A DNA stretch of 64,000 bases, taken from Aquimarina muelleri DSM 19832 (lineage in GTDB: Bacteria; Bacteroidota; Bacteroidia; Flavobacteriales; Flavobacteriaceae). Both the position numbers and the translations under genes were made by a program. The stretch spans positions 1 through 64,000 of the forward strand of contig NZ_AUML01000024.1 of the NCBI RefSeq assembly GCF_000430665.1, written 5' to 3'. Below the pieces are notes generated by a model. That model was given only the letters and a program-made list of their open reading frames with translations. It searched no databases and was not told where the DNA came from. Of the stretch, positions 9,762-18,347 are shown piece after piece (the first letter of the stretch is position 1; each line of letters opens with the position of its first letter).

Positions 9762-10318
9762 AGAATAATGAAATAGAAAAGTTATTTGAAGGTGTAAAAG
9801 AAAAATTAGATATCCATGAACCTTCTACGAATCATAAAGTAAAGTTTTTAGAAAAATTAATGCAACAAAACAAAGTTGTACAATTGCATCCTAAAAAAAC
9901 ATCTTGGCATAAACCTTTGATGATAGCTGCTTCTTTAACTATAATATTTGGAATTACAGCAACGGCATTTATTACTAATCCTAAACAAGAAATAGATTTG
10001 GCTTACGTGTCTCCACAAATGAAAGAAACACAAAGCTTTTTTACTTCTGCTATTCAAGTACAACTTGACGAGATTAATAAAGTCTCTTCTAAAGAAAACA
10101 GAATATTAGTTATAGATGCAATGAAACAGCTAAAAAAATTAGAAACTGATTATAATTTCTTAAAAAAAGATCTTTTTCAAAGCGGAAATGATAAACGTGT
10201 TATTAGTGCTATGATAAAAAACTTTCAAAAACGTGCAAATTTATTAGAAGAGGTGCTTCAAAAAATTAATGACATTAACGAATTTAAAAAAATAAACAAT
10301 GAAAACTCTATACTATAA
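9758..10318 (+). CDS. Single-pass membrane protein, probable anti-sigma factor
   Basis: Starting at the ATG of the ATGA overlap with the sigma gene, the protein has 186 residues. About 50 hydrophilic cytoplasmic residues come first, then one membrane segment (PLMIAASLTIIFGITATAFI), then a charged, helix-rich outer part with likely coiled-coil character (MKQLKKLETDYNFLKKDLFQ). This is the layout of membrane anti-sigma factors, and its position behind an ECF sigma gene supports that role. No zinc-binding HxxxCxxC motif is visible, so it is not a classical ZAS protein. Its end overlaps the next gene by 20 bases. The function is inferred from context. Confidence 0.65.
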   Translation: MKNNEIEKLFEGVKEKLDIHEPSTNHKVKFLEKLMQQNKVVQLHPKKTSWHKPLMIAASLTIIFGITATAFITNPKQEIDLAYVSPQMKETQSFFTSAIQVQLDEINKVSSKENRILVIDAMKQLKKLETDYNFLKKDLFQSGNDKRVISAMIKNFQKRANLLEEVLQKINDINEFKKINNENSIL

Positions 10319-11390
10319 TATATTATTTTTGTTACTAACTCCAACATTGGTTCTAGCAAACAATGGAGATCTAAAAGGAAAATACTCTAAAGAAAAAACA
10401 TTAAAAAAAGATTTTACTGTTAACGCTAATGCTTTATTGAAAATTAGTAACGATTACGGCAATTTGGATATAACTTCATGGAACGAAAATCGAATTGTTA
10501 TGGAGATAAGTATTAAAGTTAGCGGAAACGACGAAGAAAAAGTTATTAAAAAACTACAATCTATCGATGTAGAGTTTGATTCATCCTCACGAATAGTAAG
10601 CGCTAAAACCACTTTTAACAAGCAAGATAACTCTTGGTGGGATAAATGGACTAGCGGTTGGAATAATAATTTGAATATGAAAATCAACTACACCATAAAA
10701 GTCCCAATGACAAATAGTGTTGACCTTGATAATGATTATGGAAGTATTACTTTAGATAAAATAAAAGGGGATACAAAAATTAATTGTGATTATGGGCAAA
10801 TTATTCTTGGAGAATTACTTGGAGAAAATAATGATATTAATATAGACTATACAAACAACAGCTCTATAGGGTACATAAAAAATGGTACAATAAATGCAGA
10901 TTACTCTGATTTTGAAATAGAAAAAGGCGGTTATATCAACTTAAATGCCGATTATACCCAATCCAAGTTTAAATCTATTAAAAACTTAACTTACGACTGT
11001 GATTATGGAGGGATTCGTATAGAAAATGGAAGCAAGATCGTTGGAGACTCTGATTATGTTAGTACTAAAATTGGTACAATATCAACAGAATTACGTATTA
11101 ATTCTGATTATGGATCTATCGAAGTTCGTTCTCTACAACCATCCTTTAAAAATGTAAAAATAACAACAGATTATACCAGTGTCTCTATCGGTTATGAAAA
11201 TCAATGTACCTATGATTTTTCAATCCATACCTCTTATGGAGGTGTTAAACTAGATGAAAGTATACAAGTACAAAAAAAATATATTAAAGATTCTAAAAAA
11301 GAGTACCAAGGACATTACGGCACATCTAATAGCGGAAATATCATAGATGTAACCTCTAGTTATGGCGGAATTAAACTTATACGAAACTAA
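10299..11390 (+). CDS. Exported DUF4097-like beta-strand repeat protein
   Basis: A 363-residue protein with a signal peptide (about 1-20, ending VLANN). The mature part has a repeating pattern in which a hydrophobic strand is followed by D/S-Y-G: NDYGNL, NDYGSI, CDYGQI, ADYSDF, ADYTQS, CDYGGI, SDYGSI, TDYTSV, TSYGGV and SSYGGI, spaced about 16-25 residues apart. This indicates a regular beta-solenoid like DUF4097/DUF4098 adhesin-like proteins. A tryptophan-rich stretch (NSWWDKWTSGWNNN) interrupts it near residues 110-125. It is translated with little or no gap after the probable anti-sigma gene, so an envelope-stress target or sensor role is plausible. The molecular role is unknown. Confidence 0.75.
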   Translation: MKTLYYNILFLLLTPTLVLANNGDLKGKYSKEKTLKKDFTVNANALLKISNDYGNLDITSWNENRIVMEISIKVSGNDEEKVIKKLQSIDVEFDSSSRIVSAKTTFNKQDNSWWDKWTSGWNNNLNMKINYTIKVPMTNSVDLDNDYGSITLDKIKGDTKINCDYGQIILGELLGENNDINIDYTNNSSIGYIKNGTINADYSDFEIEKGGYINLNADYTQSKFKSIKNLTYDCDYGGIRIENGSKIVGDSDYVSTKIGTISTELRINSDYGSIEVRSLQPSFKNVKITTDYTSVSIGYENQCTYDFSIHTSYGGVKLDESIQVQKKYIKDSKKEYQGHYGTSNSGNIIDVTSSYGGIKLIRN

Positions 11391-11423
11391 AAACGTACAA
11401 ATTCAATAAATCAATCTATAAAA

Positions 11424-12158
11424 ATGAAAACAGTATTATTTATTCTAGGTCTTACTATTTGCAGTATAAATTCGTTACAAGCACAATGGTGGGGAAATGG
11501 CAAAAAGATAAAAGGAGATGGTAATATAGTTACCAAAAACAGAACGACATCTGACTATGATCAAATAAAAGTAAAAGGAAGTCTAGATGTATCCTTAATA
11601 TTAGGAACTGAAGGACAAATTATTATTGAAGGAGAAAGCAATTTGATAGAATATATTGTGACTGAAGTAGAAAGTGATATATTGAGAGTTTATGTAAAAA
11701 AGGGGTATAATATAGAACTATCCCGAAATAAGAAATTAATCATTACAGTTCCTTTTAAAGATATTTCTCAAGTTACTTTATCAGGATCTGGGGATATTTA
11801 TAGTTCTGATATCATTACTACTACCGATTTCAAAACTGGCGTTTCTGGATCTGGAGATGTTAGATTAGCTATTTCTGCAAAAAATGTGTGGGGACAAGTT
11901 ACAGGTAGTGGGGATTTAGATCTAAAAGGTTCTACAGAAAACTTTAACGGAAGCGTATCTGGTTCTGGAGATCTTGCCGCTTTTGATCTTACCGCAAAAA
12001 ATGTAACGGCTACTGTTACTGGATCTGGAGATATTGAAGTTATGGCTACCTCTTTTTTAAAAGCTAGGGTATCTGGATCTGGAGATATATTTTATAAAGG
12101 AAATCCTCTAAAAGAGGATAAAAAAATATCTGGATCCGGAGATATTACGAAAAGATAA
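11424..12158 (+). CDS. Exported GIN-domain (DUF2807) protein
   Basis: A 244-residue protein with a signal peptide (1-20, ending LQAQ) and a head GIN domain of the DUF2807 type (RTTSDYDQIKVKGSLDVSLI). The second half has seven near-identical turns built on SGSGDI/TGSGDL, one every 15-22 residues, which predicts a right-handed beta-helix with a Ser-Gly-Asp edge. The last gene of the sigma operon, it starts 33 bases after the DUF4097-like gene and is closed by a terminator. GIN/DUF4097 proteins commonly travel with ECF sigma genes in Bacteroidota; their function is not established. Confidence 0.85.
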   Translation: MKTVLFILGLTICSINSLQAQWWGNGKKIKGDGNIVTKNRTTSDYDQIKVKGSLDVSLILGTEGQIIIEGESNLIEYIVTEVESDILRVYVKKGYNIELSRNKKLIITVPFKDISQVTLSGSGDIYSSDIITTTDFKTGVSGSGDVRLAISAKNVWGQVTGSGDLDLKGSTENFNGSVSGSGDLAAFDLTAKNVTATVTGSGDIEVMATSFLKARVSGSGDIFYKGNPLKEDKKISGSGDITKR

Positions 12159-12183
12159 CATTTATATTTATCATAAATACATG

Positions 12184-12218
12184 ACTGTTTGAGATTAGAT
12201 AATCTTAAACAGTTTTTT
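12184..12218 (+). terminator. Rho-independent terminator of the sigma operon
   Basis: Arms ACTGTTTGAGATT (12184-12196) and AATCTTAAACAGT (12201-12213) pair over 13 positions with one G-U, enclose the loop AGAT and run into T6. It lies 26 bases after the GIN-domain gene and overlaps a possible TTG start of the next gene, arguing that the next gene starts further downstream. Confidence 0.85.
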
Positions 12219-12287
12219 ACATATAATAAACTTCTATTTTTACGTTATAATTCACTATTTTACAAATCACCCCAAAACAAATTTATA

Positions 12288-13025
12288 TTGTTATTATTAT
12301 CAAATAAAGATGTTCCTTTTCATCAAATCATCCCACAAGGATATGTAGATATACATTCTCATTTACTACCTGGTATTGATGATGGTACAAAAACCATATA
12401 TCAATCTACTTATATTTTAGAGCAATTTGAAAAATTAGGTATGCGAAAAGTAATTACGACTCCTCATGTTTTAAAAGATATTTGGCCTAATTCATCAGAA
12501 ACTATACTAAAAAATCTTAAAGAACTTAAAGCCGTTCTTTCTCCATTAGGGGTTTCTAAAATTAAATTACATGCTAGTGCAGAATATATGATGGATGATT
12601 TATTTTTTACAAGATTAAAAAACAATGATATTTTACCTTTACACCAAGACTATATTCTTGTAGAAATGTCAACATTTAGTCCTCCTATAAATCTTAAAGA
12701 AATAGTATTTGAAATTAAACTGGCTGGATATATTCCTATTTTAGCACATCCTGAAAGATATTCTTTTTATGAAAATAATTTAGAGGAATACGATGAATTA
12801 AAAAATTTAGGTTTTTTATTTCAACTCAATCTTTTATCCTTATCTGGATATTATGGAGGAAAAATTAAATCTTTTTCTAAAAAATTAATAAACCTTAATT
12901 ATTTTGACTTTGCTGGCACAGATGTACATAACTATCATCAATTAGAGATTTTAAAGAAAGGGTTTAATAGTAAGATTGCAAAAAAAATTACGCCAATTAT
13001 GAAAAATAATTTAATTTTCTCTTAA
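12288..13025 (+). CDS. CpsB/CapC-type protein tyrosine phosphatase (PHP domain)
   Basis: A manganese-dependent phosphatase that removes phosphate from the tyrosine tail of the Wzc-like kinase, resetting polymer export. Metal-binding motifs are visible: DIHSHLLPGIDDG near the N-terminus, TTPH, an ASAEYM segment, ILAHPERY and the late GTDVHNYH. The frame has no early ATG. A TTG at 12189 would lie inside the terminator hairpin of the previous operon, so the TTG at 12288 is preferred; it gives 245 residues, the usual length, and starts about 20 residues before DIHSH. The gene converges on the kinase gene with a 4-base overlap, which is unusual because the two are often co-directional. Confidence 0.88.
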   Translation: MLLLSNKDVPFHQIIPQGYVDIHSHLLPGIDDGTKTIYQSTYILEQFEKLGMRKVITTPHVLKDIWPNSSETILKNLKELKAVLSPLGVSKIKLHASAEYMMDDLFFTRLKNNDILPLHQDYILVEMSTFSPPINLKEIVFEIKLAGYIPILAHPERYSFYENNLEEYDELKNLGFLFQLNLLSLSGYYGGKIKSFSKKLINLNYFDFAGTDVHNYHQLEILKKGFNSKIAKKITPIMKNNLIFS

Positions 13026-15370
13026 TTCTTTTTATTATACCCATACCCATAATTATAACCAGCTTTAGTATTTGTTGCATTTAGTAGTACAGCTATGTTT
13101 GGCAAACGTTTTTCTGCATAAAAATTTTCAGGAACCTGTAATACTCTTTTATCAGAAAAATTTTCTCGTACAATATAGATACTCAAATCTGCATATTTTG
13201 CAATTAATAACGTATCTGTAACTAAACTAACAGGAGCAGTGTCTACAATTAGATAATCATAATTTGTTTGAAGATATTTAAATATAGTTTCTACTCTATC
13301 TTGCATCAAAAGCTCTGCTGGGTTAGGAGGAATTGCTCCAGAAGGTATAATATCAAAAGAATCTTCTTCTTTATCTTTAAAAATAATATCTTCGGGGTTC
13401 AGCTCTTTATTCATGATATAATTAGTAAGCCCCTTAGTATTTTTTCCATACGGAAGATCAAAAAATTTATGCACCTTAGGATCTCTTAAATCTGTTCCTA
13501 AATATGCTACCTTTTTACCAGAAATAGCTAATGTTTTAGCTAAGTTTGAAGACACCAAAGTTTTTCCCTCTCCAGAAATAGTAGATGTCACAAAAATAAC
13601 TTTCCCTTCGGTTTTATCTATTCCTGCCATGAGGAAATCTAGATTTGTTCTTAAAATTCTAAACGCTTCTGCTACAGAAGATCTGTCATTTTGTGAAATC
13701 ATGATTTTCTCTTTAGATTTCACTTTTGGAATAGATCCAATTATAGGCATAGAAAGTGCTTTTTCTAAATCTTCACGAGAACTTACCTTAACATTTAATA
13801 AATCAGATGTATAAATAATTAAAAAAGGTAGTATCAAACCAAGAAAAAAAGCTCCTGCATAAATTGTTTTTTTATTGGGTGATATTGGATAAGAGTTTAA
13901 AGTAGAGGCTCTGTCTATTACTCGGGCATTAGAAAGAGTAATGTGACTCTTTATCTCTGCCTCTTCTCTTTTTTGTAATAAATAAAGATATAATTGTTCC
14001 TTAATTGATTGCTCTCGCTCAATCACTCTAAGGTCTTTTTGTCGAATAGGGGCATTATACAACTTACCACTAAAATACTGATCCTGTGTTTTTAGACTTT
14101 TCAAACGAATATCTATAGAGTTTTTTAAACTATTTAAACTTCCAATTAATACTTGTCGTAATCCATCAATTTGCTGATCTATATTTACAACAACAGGGTT
14201 TTGCTCACTAGAGGATTTAAGTAAACGCTGTCTTTGAAGTATTAATACATTGTACCTAGATACTGTAGTAGTAATTGTCGGGTCTTCAAATCCTAAATTT
14301 GCTGGAACAAGATCATATTTACCTTCTTGACTTAATACAAATCTACGCATAGACTCTATAAGTCTATTTTGTGTATTTAACGATTCTATTTCTTGTACAT
14401 TTCTTGAATCTATATCAGCTACTCTTTGTGTTTGAGCTCCTATATCATTAGTTAATCCATATTTTGAAAGATATCCTGCAGCTTCATCATCTACTTCTGT
14501 CAAATCTCCAGAAATAAGATTTAAGCGATCATTTATAAAGTCTGCAGTTCTGGCAGATGCTTGTTTTTTATTTTCTATAGTCGCTTTATTATACTCATCT
14601 ACAAGGTTATTAATAATATCTTGTGCTTTTGTTTTTACAGGATCATTTAAAGAAATTCTAACAATAGATGAATTCTTCATGGGTAGAACAGATAATTTTC
14701 CTCTGTAGGATTCTGCTACTAATTTTACAGGAGATATTACTATTTTTATCTTTTTACCTGTATGCGACTCTATAGTATCTACACTTGGTGTAATTACTAT
14801 ATCTCCAATACTACTACTGATTGTTTTACCAAAAGAATGGCTACTTGACTTGTTTCCTTTTTTATCCAAAAAAGAAAAAGAAGTTCCAGAATCAATCTGT
14901 ACATGAAATATTTTTGATTTTGTTTTTACAACTGTATCATGGGATAAAAAATTAATCTCGATTAATGATTTTGGATAATTTTCTGCTTCTAAAATTCTTC
15001 CTTCGCTAAAATACCGAACATTTAATTTTAAATTATTAACTACATTAGTTAATAATGTTCTGGATTTTATTATTTGAATCTCATTTTCGATTGAGTTTTT
15101 CGTATCATCGAGTAAACCAAGGTCTTTAAAAGCAGATAGCTCAGATTCACTAATATTTTGATCTTGAGATATCATTATGGAAGAAAACACATTATACTGT
15201 GGAATTGTATATCTTACTTTAAGGTACGCTCCTGTCATAAAAACAAAAACACTTAAGGCAAACCAATACCACCGCTTAATATATTTTATTATCTGGTCTC
15301 TAAGGTTTATACTAAATCCAGAAGAATCAATTGCTGCTTTTTTTGCAGGTGAATTATTATTAGAAATCAT
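13022..15370 (-). CDS. Wzc-like polysaccharide co-polymerase/tyrosine autokinase
   Basis: A 782-residue inner-membrane protein controlling chain length and export. Residues 30-52 and about 502-524 are membrane spans bracketing a periplasmic Wzz/GNVR region with long helices (about 260-470). The cytoplasmic BY-kinase domain has Walker A SGEGKT at 599-604, an A' motif LGTDLRDP near 624-631 in which the first aspartate of the usual IDxDLRRP is glycine, and Walker B YLIVDTAP at 706-713. The tail has four tyrosines (772, 774, 776, 778), the expected autophosphorylation cluster. It follows the Wza-like gene by 15 bases and converges on the phosphatase gene. Confidence 0.96.
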   Translation of the reverse strand: MISNNNSPAKKAAIDSSGFSINLRDQIIKYIKRWYWFALSVFVFMTGAYLKVRYTIPQYNVFSSIMISQDQNISESELSAFKDLGLLDDTKNSIENEIQIIKSRTLLTNVVNNLKLNVRYFSEGRILEAENYPKSLIEINFLSHDTVVKTKSKIFHVQIDSGTSFSFLDKKGNKSSSHSFGKTISSSIGDIVITPSVDTIESHTGKKIKIVISPVKLVAESYRGKLSVLPMKNSSIVRISLNDPVKTKAQDIINNLVDEYNKATIENKKQASARTADFINDRLNLISGDLTEVDDEAAGYLSKYGLTNDIGAQTQRVADIDSRNVQEIESLNTQNRLIESMRRFVLSQEGKYDLVPANLGFEDPTITTTVSRYNVLILQRQRLLKSSSEQNPVVVNIDQQIDGLRQVLIGSLNSLKNSIDIRLKSLKTQDQYFSGKLYNAPIRQKDLRVIEREQSIKEQLYLYLLQKREEAEIKSHITLSNARVIDRASTLNSYPISPNKKTIYAGAFFLGLILPFLIIYTSDLLNVKVSSREDLEKALSMPIIGSIPKVKSKEKIMISQNDRSSVAEAFRILRTNLDFLMAGIDKTEGKVIFVTSTISGEGKTLVSSNLAKTLAISGKKVAYLGTDLRDPKVHKFFDLPYGKNTKGLTNYIMNKELNPEDIIFKDKEEDSFDIIPSGAIPPNPAELLMQDRVETIFKYLQTNYDYLIVDTAPVSLVTDTLLIAKYADLSIYIVRENFSDKRVLQVPENFYAEKRLPNIAVLLNATNTKAGYNYGYGYNKKN

Positions 15371-15385
15371 ACCTTATATTATCTA

Positions 15386-16165
15386 TTATCTTACAATCAA
15401 AGTTACCACAGATAAAATGACACCCACTATACTTATAATAATACCTACAGTGTTATTACGAGATTTAGATTCTTTTATTCTAGACACATTTGGCTCTACA
15501 TATAGCACATCATTTTGAGCTAAATAATAAACAGGTGATTCAAAAATAGTTTTGGATGTAAGATCTAAACGATGATAAGTATTCTCGCCATCATTTTCTC
15601 TTATTACCATTACATTTTCTCTTTTTCCTTTAATTGTCATATCTCCTGCTAAACCTAGAGCTTCTATGATAGTAACTCTCTCATTAGGTATACTATATGA
15701 CCCTGGTCTTTCAACCTCTCCCAATACAGTAATCTTAAAATTTTTAAGTCTTACATTTACTATAGGGTCATTAATATAGATTTTTAGTTTTTCTTTAATC
15801 ATATCTTTTACCTGAACCCTAGTTAACCCAGCTATTTTTAAACTCCCTAAGATAGGAAAATCTATATTTCCTTCTTCATCTATTAAATAAGTAGGTTCTG
15901 GTGGATTATTAGAATTCACTCCTCCTCCTAGACCATCATTTATAGAGGTTCCTTGCATAAGATTAAAAGGTATAGTTGCATCCATGTCTGCTGCAGATAT
16001 AAAAATAGTAACTATATCATCTACTTTAAAAACTGGTGTAAATGCATTTGTAGAAGAAATTTTTTCCAAATTCGAAGAATCTTGAAAATACACAACCTTT
16101 TTAGGCGTTTTACAAGAAAAAATAAAAATCAATCCTAAAAACAAAAACAAAATTCTACTCCCCAT
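15386..16165 (-). CDS. Wza-like polysaccharide export lipoprotein
   Basis: A 259-residue outer-membrane export protein. From the ATG at 16165 the signal peptide runs to the lipobox FIFSC, with the acylated cysteine at residue 18. A longer frame from 16201 would push the lipobox to residue 30 and is less likely. A Poly_export domain (about 45-145, with PTYLIDEEGNIDFPILGSLK) is followed by one SLBB domain (VTVLGEVERPGSYSIPNERV). A C-terminal hydrophobic helix (GIIISIVGVILSVVTLIV) fits a short Wza that inserts in the outer membrane. It sits 15 bases before the kinase gene, its normal partner. Confidence 0.94.
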   Translation of the reverse strand: MGSRILFLFLGLIFIFSCKTPKKVVYFQDSSNLEKISSTNAFTPVFKVDDIVTIFISAADMDATIPFNLMQGTSINDGLGGGVNSNNPPEPTYLIDEEGNIDFPILGSLKIAGLTRVQVKDMIKEKLKIYINDPIVNVRLKNFKITVLGEVERPGSYSIPNERVTIIEALGLAGDMTIKGKRENVMVIRENDGENTYHRLDLTSKTIFESPVYYLAQNDVLYVEPNVSRIKESKSRNNTVGIIISIVGVILSVVTLIVR

Positions 16166-16415
16166 ATTTTTAATACTTTGAATACCCCTATAATGAATCA
16201 CAAAAATATAACTTTATTTAATTCAGCAATGAGATTTTATCCCATCTATTATTTTACGGATTCTTTTTTTAAGATTTTTCAGAAATGTTATGAAAAACAT
16301 TAGGCAAGTTTGTATCCCAAAAACAAACTAGTTTTTATTTTAAAAAGTAATTCTTCTAGTATACTTTTCCCAAATTATATACTCTTTTACTTACTTTTTA
16401 ATTTTATAAAAACAA

Positions 16416-18347
16416 TTAAACGAAAACCTCTTGTTTATTTTTAATTTTTTTTTCGTTAACTTTATCTATACTTTCAAAAGTAGAGTTCTTAGAAATAAAT
16501 TCTGGAACAATCTCTTTTAATTTACTAACAATTTGATGATCTTGACTAAGTAAATTCATTATGCAAAGATCGTCTATCTTATCTTTTATCATAACACAAT
16601 TATTATCATCGAATTTACTTATCATAATTTTTTTATGATATGTAGGTAAAGTATTTTCTGTATCCGCCAGAAGTTCTTCATATAATTTTTCACCAGGTCT
16701 AAGTCCTGTGATTTTTATATCTATATCGTCTGGGTATTTTAATCCTGATAATCTTATCATTTTTTTAGCAAGATCAAAAATCTTTACAGATTCTCCCATA
16801 TCGAAAATAAAAATTTCTCCACCATTCCCCATTGTTCCTGCTTCAATTACTAATTGAGAAGCTTCTGGTATAGTCATAAAAAAACGAGTTACATCTTTAT
16901 CTGTCACTGTTAATGGACCTCCTTTTTGAATTTGTTTTTTAAATAAAGGTATTACAGATCCATTAGACCCAAGTACATTACCAAATCTAGTAGTTATAAA
17001 TTTTGTATTACTAGTCCCATTAATACACTTTATATACATTTCTGCTGCTCTTTTGGTTGCTCCCATTACATTAGTAGGATTAACAGCTTTATCTGTAGAT
17101 ACAAAAACAAATTTATCTACACCAAAATCAGAGGATAAATCCGCTAATCTCCTAGTACCTAGTACATTAATTTTAATAGCTTCACATGGGTTATTTTCCA
17201 TAAGAGGAACATGCTTATAAGCCGCTGCATGAAAAACCATATTTGGTCTATATTTGCGAAAAATAGTCTCAATTCTTTGATGATCTCTTATATCTGCAAT
17301 TATAGGTGTAAAATTAATTACATCTTTACTTAAAAGCTCTTGTTGTAAATCATATAAAGGAGATTCTGCTTGATCTACTAAAACAAGATGTTTATAATTA
17401 TAATAAGATGCTTGCCTTACTATTTCACTTCCAATAGAACCTGCTGCTCCTGTAATCATAATAACCTTATCATTAAGCTCTTTGGTAATGTTTTGGTTAT
17501 CCATGCAAATAGGAGCTCTTTCTAACAAGTCTTCAATTTGAATTTCTTTAATCTGCGAAACGTTTAACTTTCCATCAATCCAATCATTAACAGCTGGTAC
17601 TATTTTCACAGTAACTGGTAACTTAAGAAGATTATCTGAAATTTCAGATAATCTTTTTTTACTAATATGTGGTATAGAAACTACGATTTCTTTTATATTA
17701 TTTTTTATAATAAATTTTTTGTCAATAGAGATCGAAGCATATACCTTGATGCCATTAATAGTTTTACCTATTTTTTGAGAATTATCATCTACAAATCCTA
17801 CAACAGATAAAGAGGATCTGTTAGAATCGTTAGTTATAGCTGCCAGAGTTATTAAACCAGAATCCCCTGCTCCATAAATTAATACTCTTGAAGTTTCTCC
17901 TATTTGAGATTTGATATAATAATAACAGTACTTAAATATTAAACGACTTGTAGTAAGTGTAATAATATTTAACAAATAATGTATACTAATTATAGAAACT
18001 GGAATATTTAAAAGTTCAGGAATCAAGGATAATCTGCTAGAAGCCATTAAAAACCCTGTTAAACTTATTAAAACGGTTACTGCTAGAAATAGATTATAAG
18101 CATCTCTCATTCCTGTGTGCCTAACCACTCCTTTATAAGAACCTATCAACAAAAAGCTCAACGTAGCCAAAACTGCTACTATTGGCAATTGATATACTAA
18201 ATTAGTACTTTCAAAATTTAATCCAATTCCAAATCTAATTATATATGCTAAAAGAAAATTAAAAATAGTAATCAGTACATCGATAAATAAAATAAGCCAT
18301 TTTGAAGCGTGCTTATGCGAATTATTGATTAGGTAGTTTTTTATCAT
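16416..18347 (-). CDS. PglF/WbpM/CapD-like UDP-GlcNAc 4,6-dehydratase, membrane-bound
   Basis: A 643-residue enzyme expected to convert UDP-GlcNAc to the 4-keto-6-deoxy sugar, the first step toward bacillosamine-type or other 4-amino sugars. Four membrane spans lie in residues 17-115, followed by a degenerate nucleotide-binding domain (VLIYGAGDSG) and the active SDR domain with MITGAAGSIGSEIV near 295. The catalytic segment FVSTDKAVNPTNVMGATKR shows the Ser/Thr-Met-Lys form typical of this group, in which methionine replaces the usual tyrosine. It overlaps the preceding aminotransferase gene by 4 bases, supporting consecutive steps. Confidence 0.94.
   Translation of the reverse strand: MIKNYLINNSHKHASKWLILFIDVLITIFNFLLAYIIRFGIGLNFESTNLVYQLPIVAVLATLSFLLIGSYKGVVRHTGMRDAYNLFLAVTVLISLTGFLMASSRLSLIPELLNIPVSIISIHYLLNIITLTTSRLIFKYCYYYIKSQIGETSRVLIYGAGDSGLITLAAITNDSNRSSLSVVGFVDDNSQKIGKTINGIKVYASISIDKKFIIKNNIKEIVVSIPHISKKRLSEISDNLLKLPVTVKIVPAVNDWIDGKLNVSQIKEIQIEDLLERAPICMDNQNITKELNDKVIMITGAAGSIGSEIVRQASYYNYKHLVLVDQAESPLYDLQQELLSKDVINFTPIIADIRDHQRIETIFRKYRPNMVFHAAAYKHVPLMENNPCEAIKINVLGTRRLADLSSDFGVDKFVFVSTDKAVNPTNVMGATKRAAEMYIKCINGTSNTKFITTRFGNVLGSNGSVIPLFKKQIQKGGPLTVTDKDVTRFFMTIPEASQLVIEAGTMGNGGEIFIFDMGESVKIFDLAKKMIRLSGLKYPDDIDIKITGLRPGEKLYEELLADTENTLPTYHKKIMISKFDDNNCVMIKDKIDDLCIMNLLSQDHQIVSKLKEIVPEFISKNSTFESIDKVNEKKIKNKQEVFV

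Noticed and set aside
12189-12287. N-terminal extension of the phosphatase from TTG at 12189
   Set aside because: It would begin within a terminator hairpin and make the protein longer than its family.
13022-15370. Kinase inactive because the Walker A' motif is GTDLRDP rather than DADLRRP
   Set aside because: The second aspartate, Walker A, Walker B and tyrosine tail are intact, and similar A' variants are, to my recollection, common in Bacteroidota kinases.
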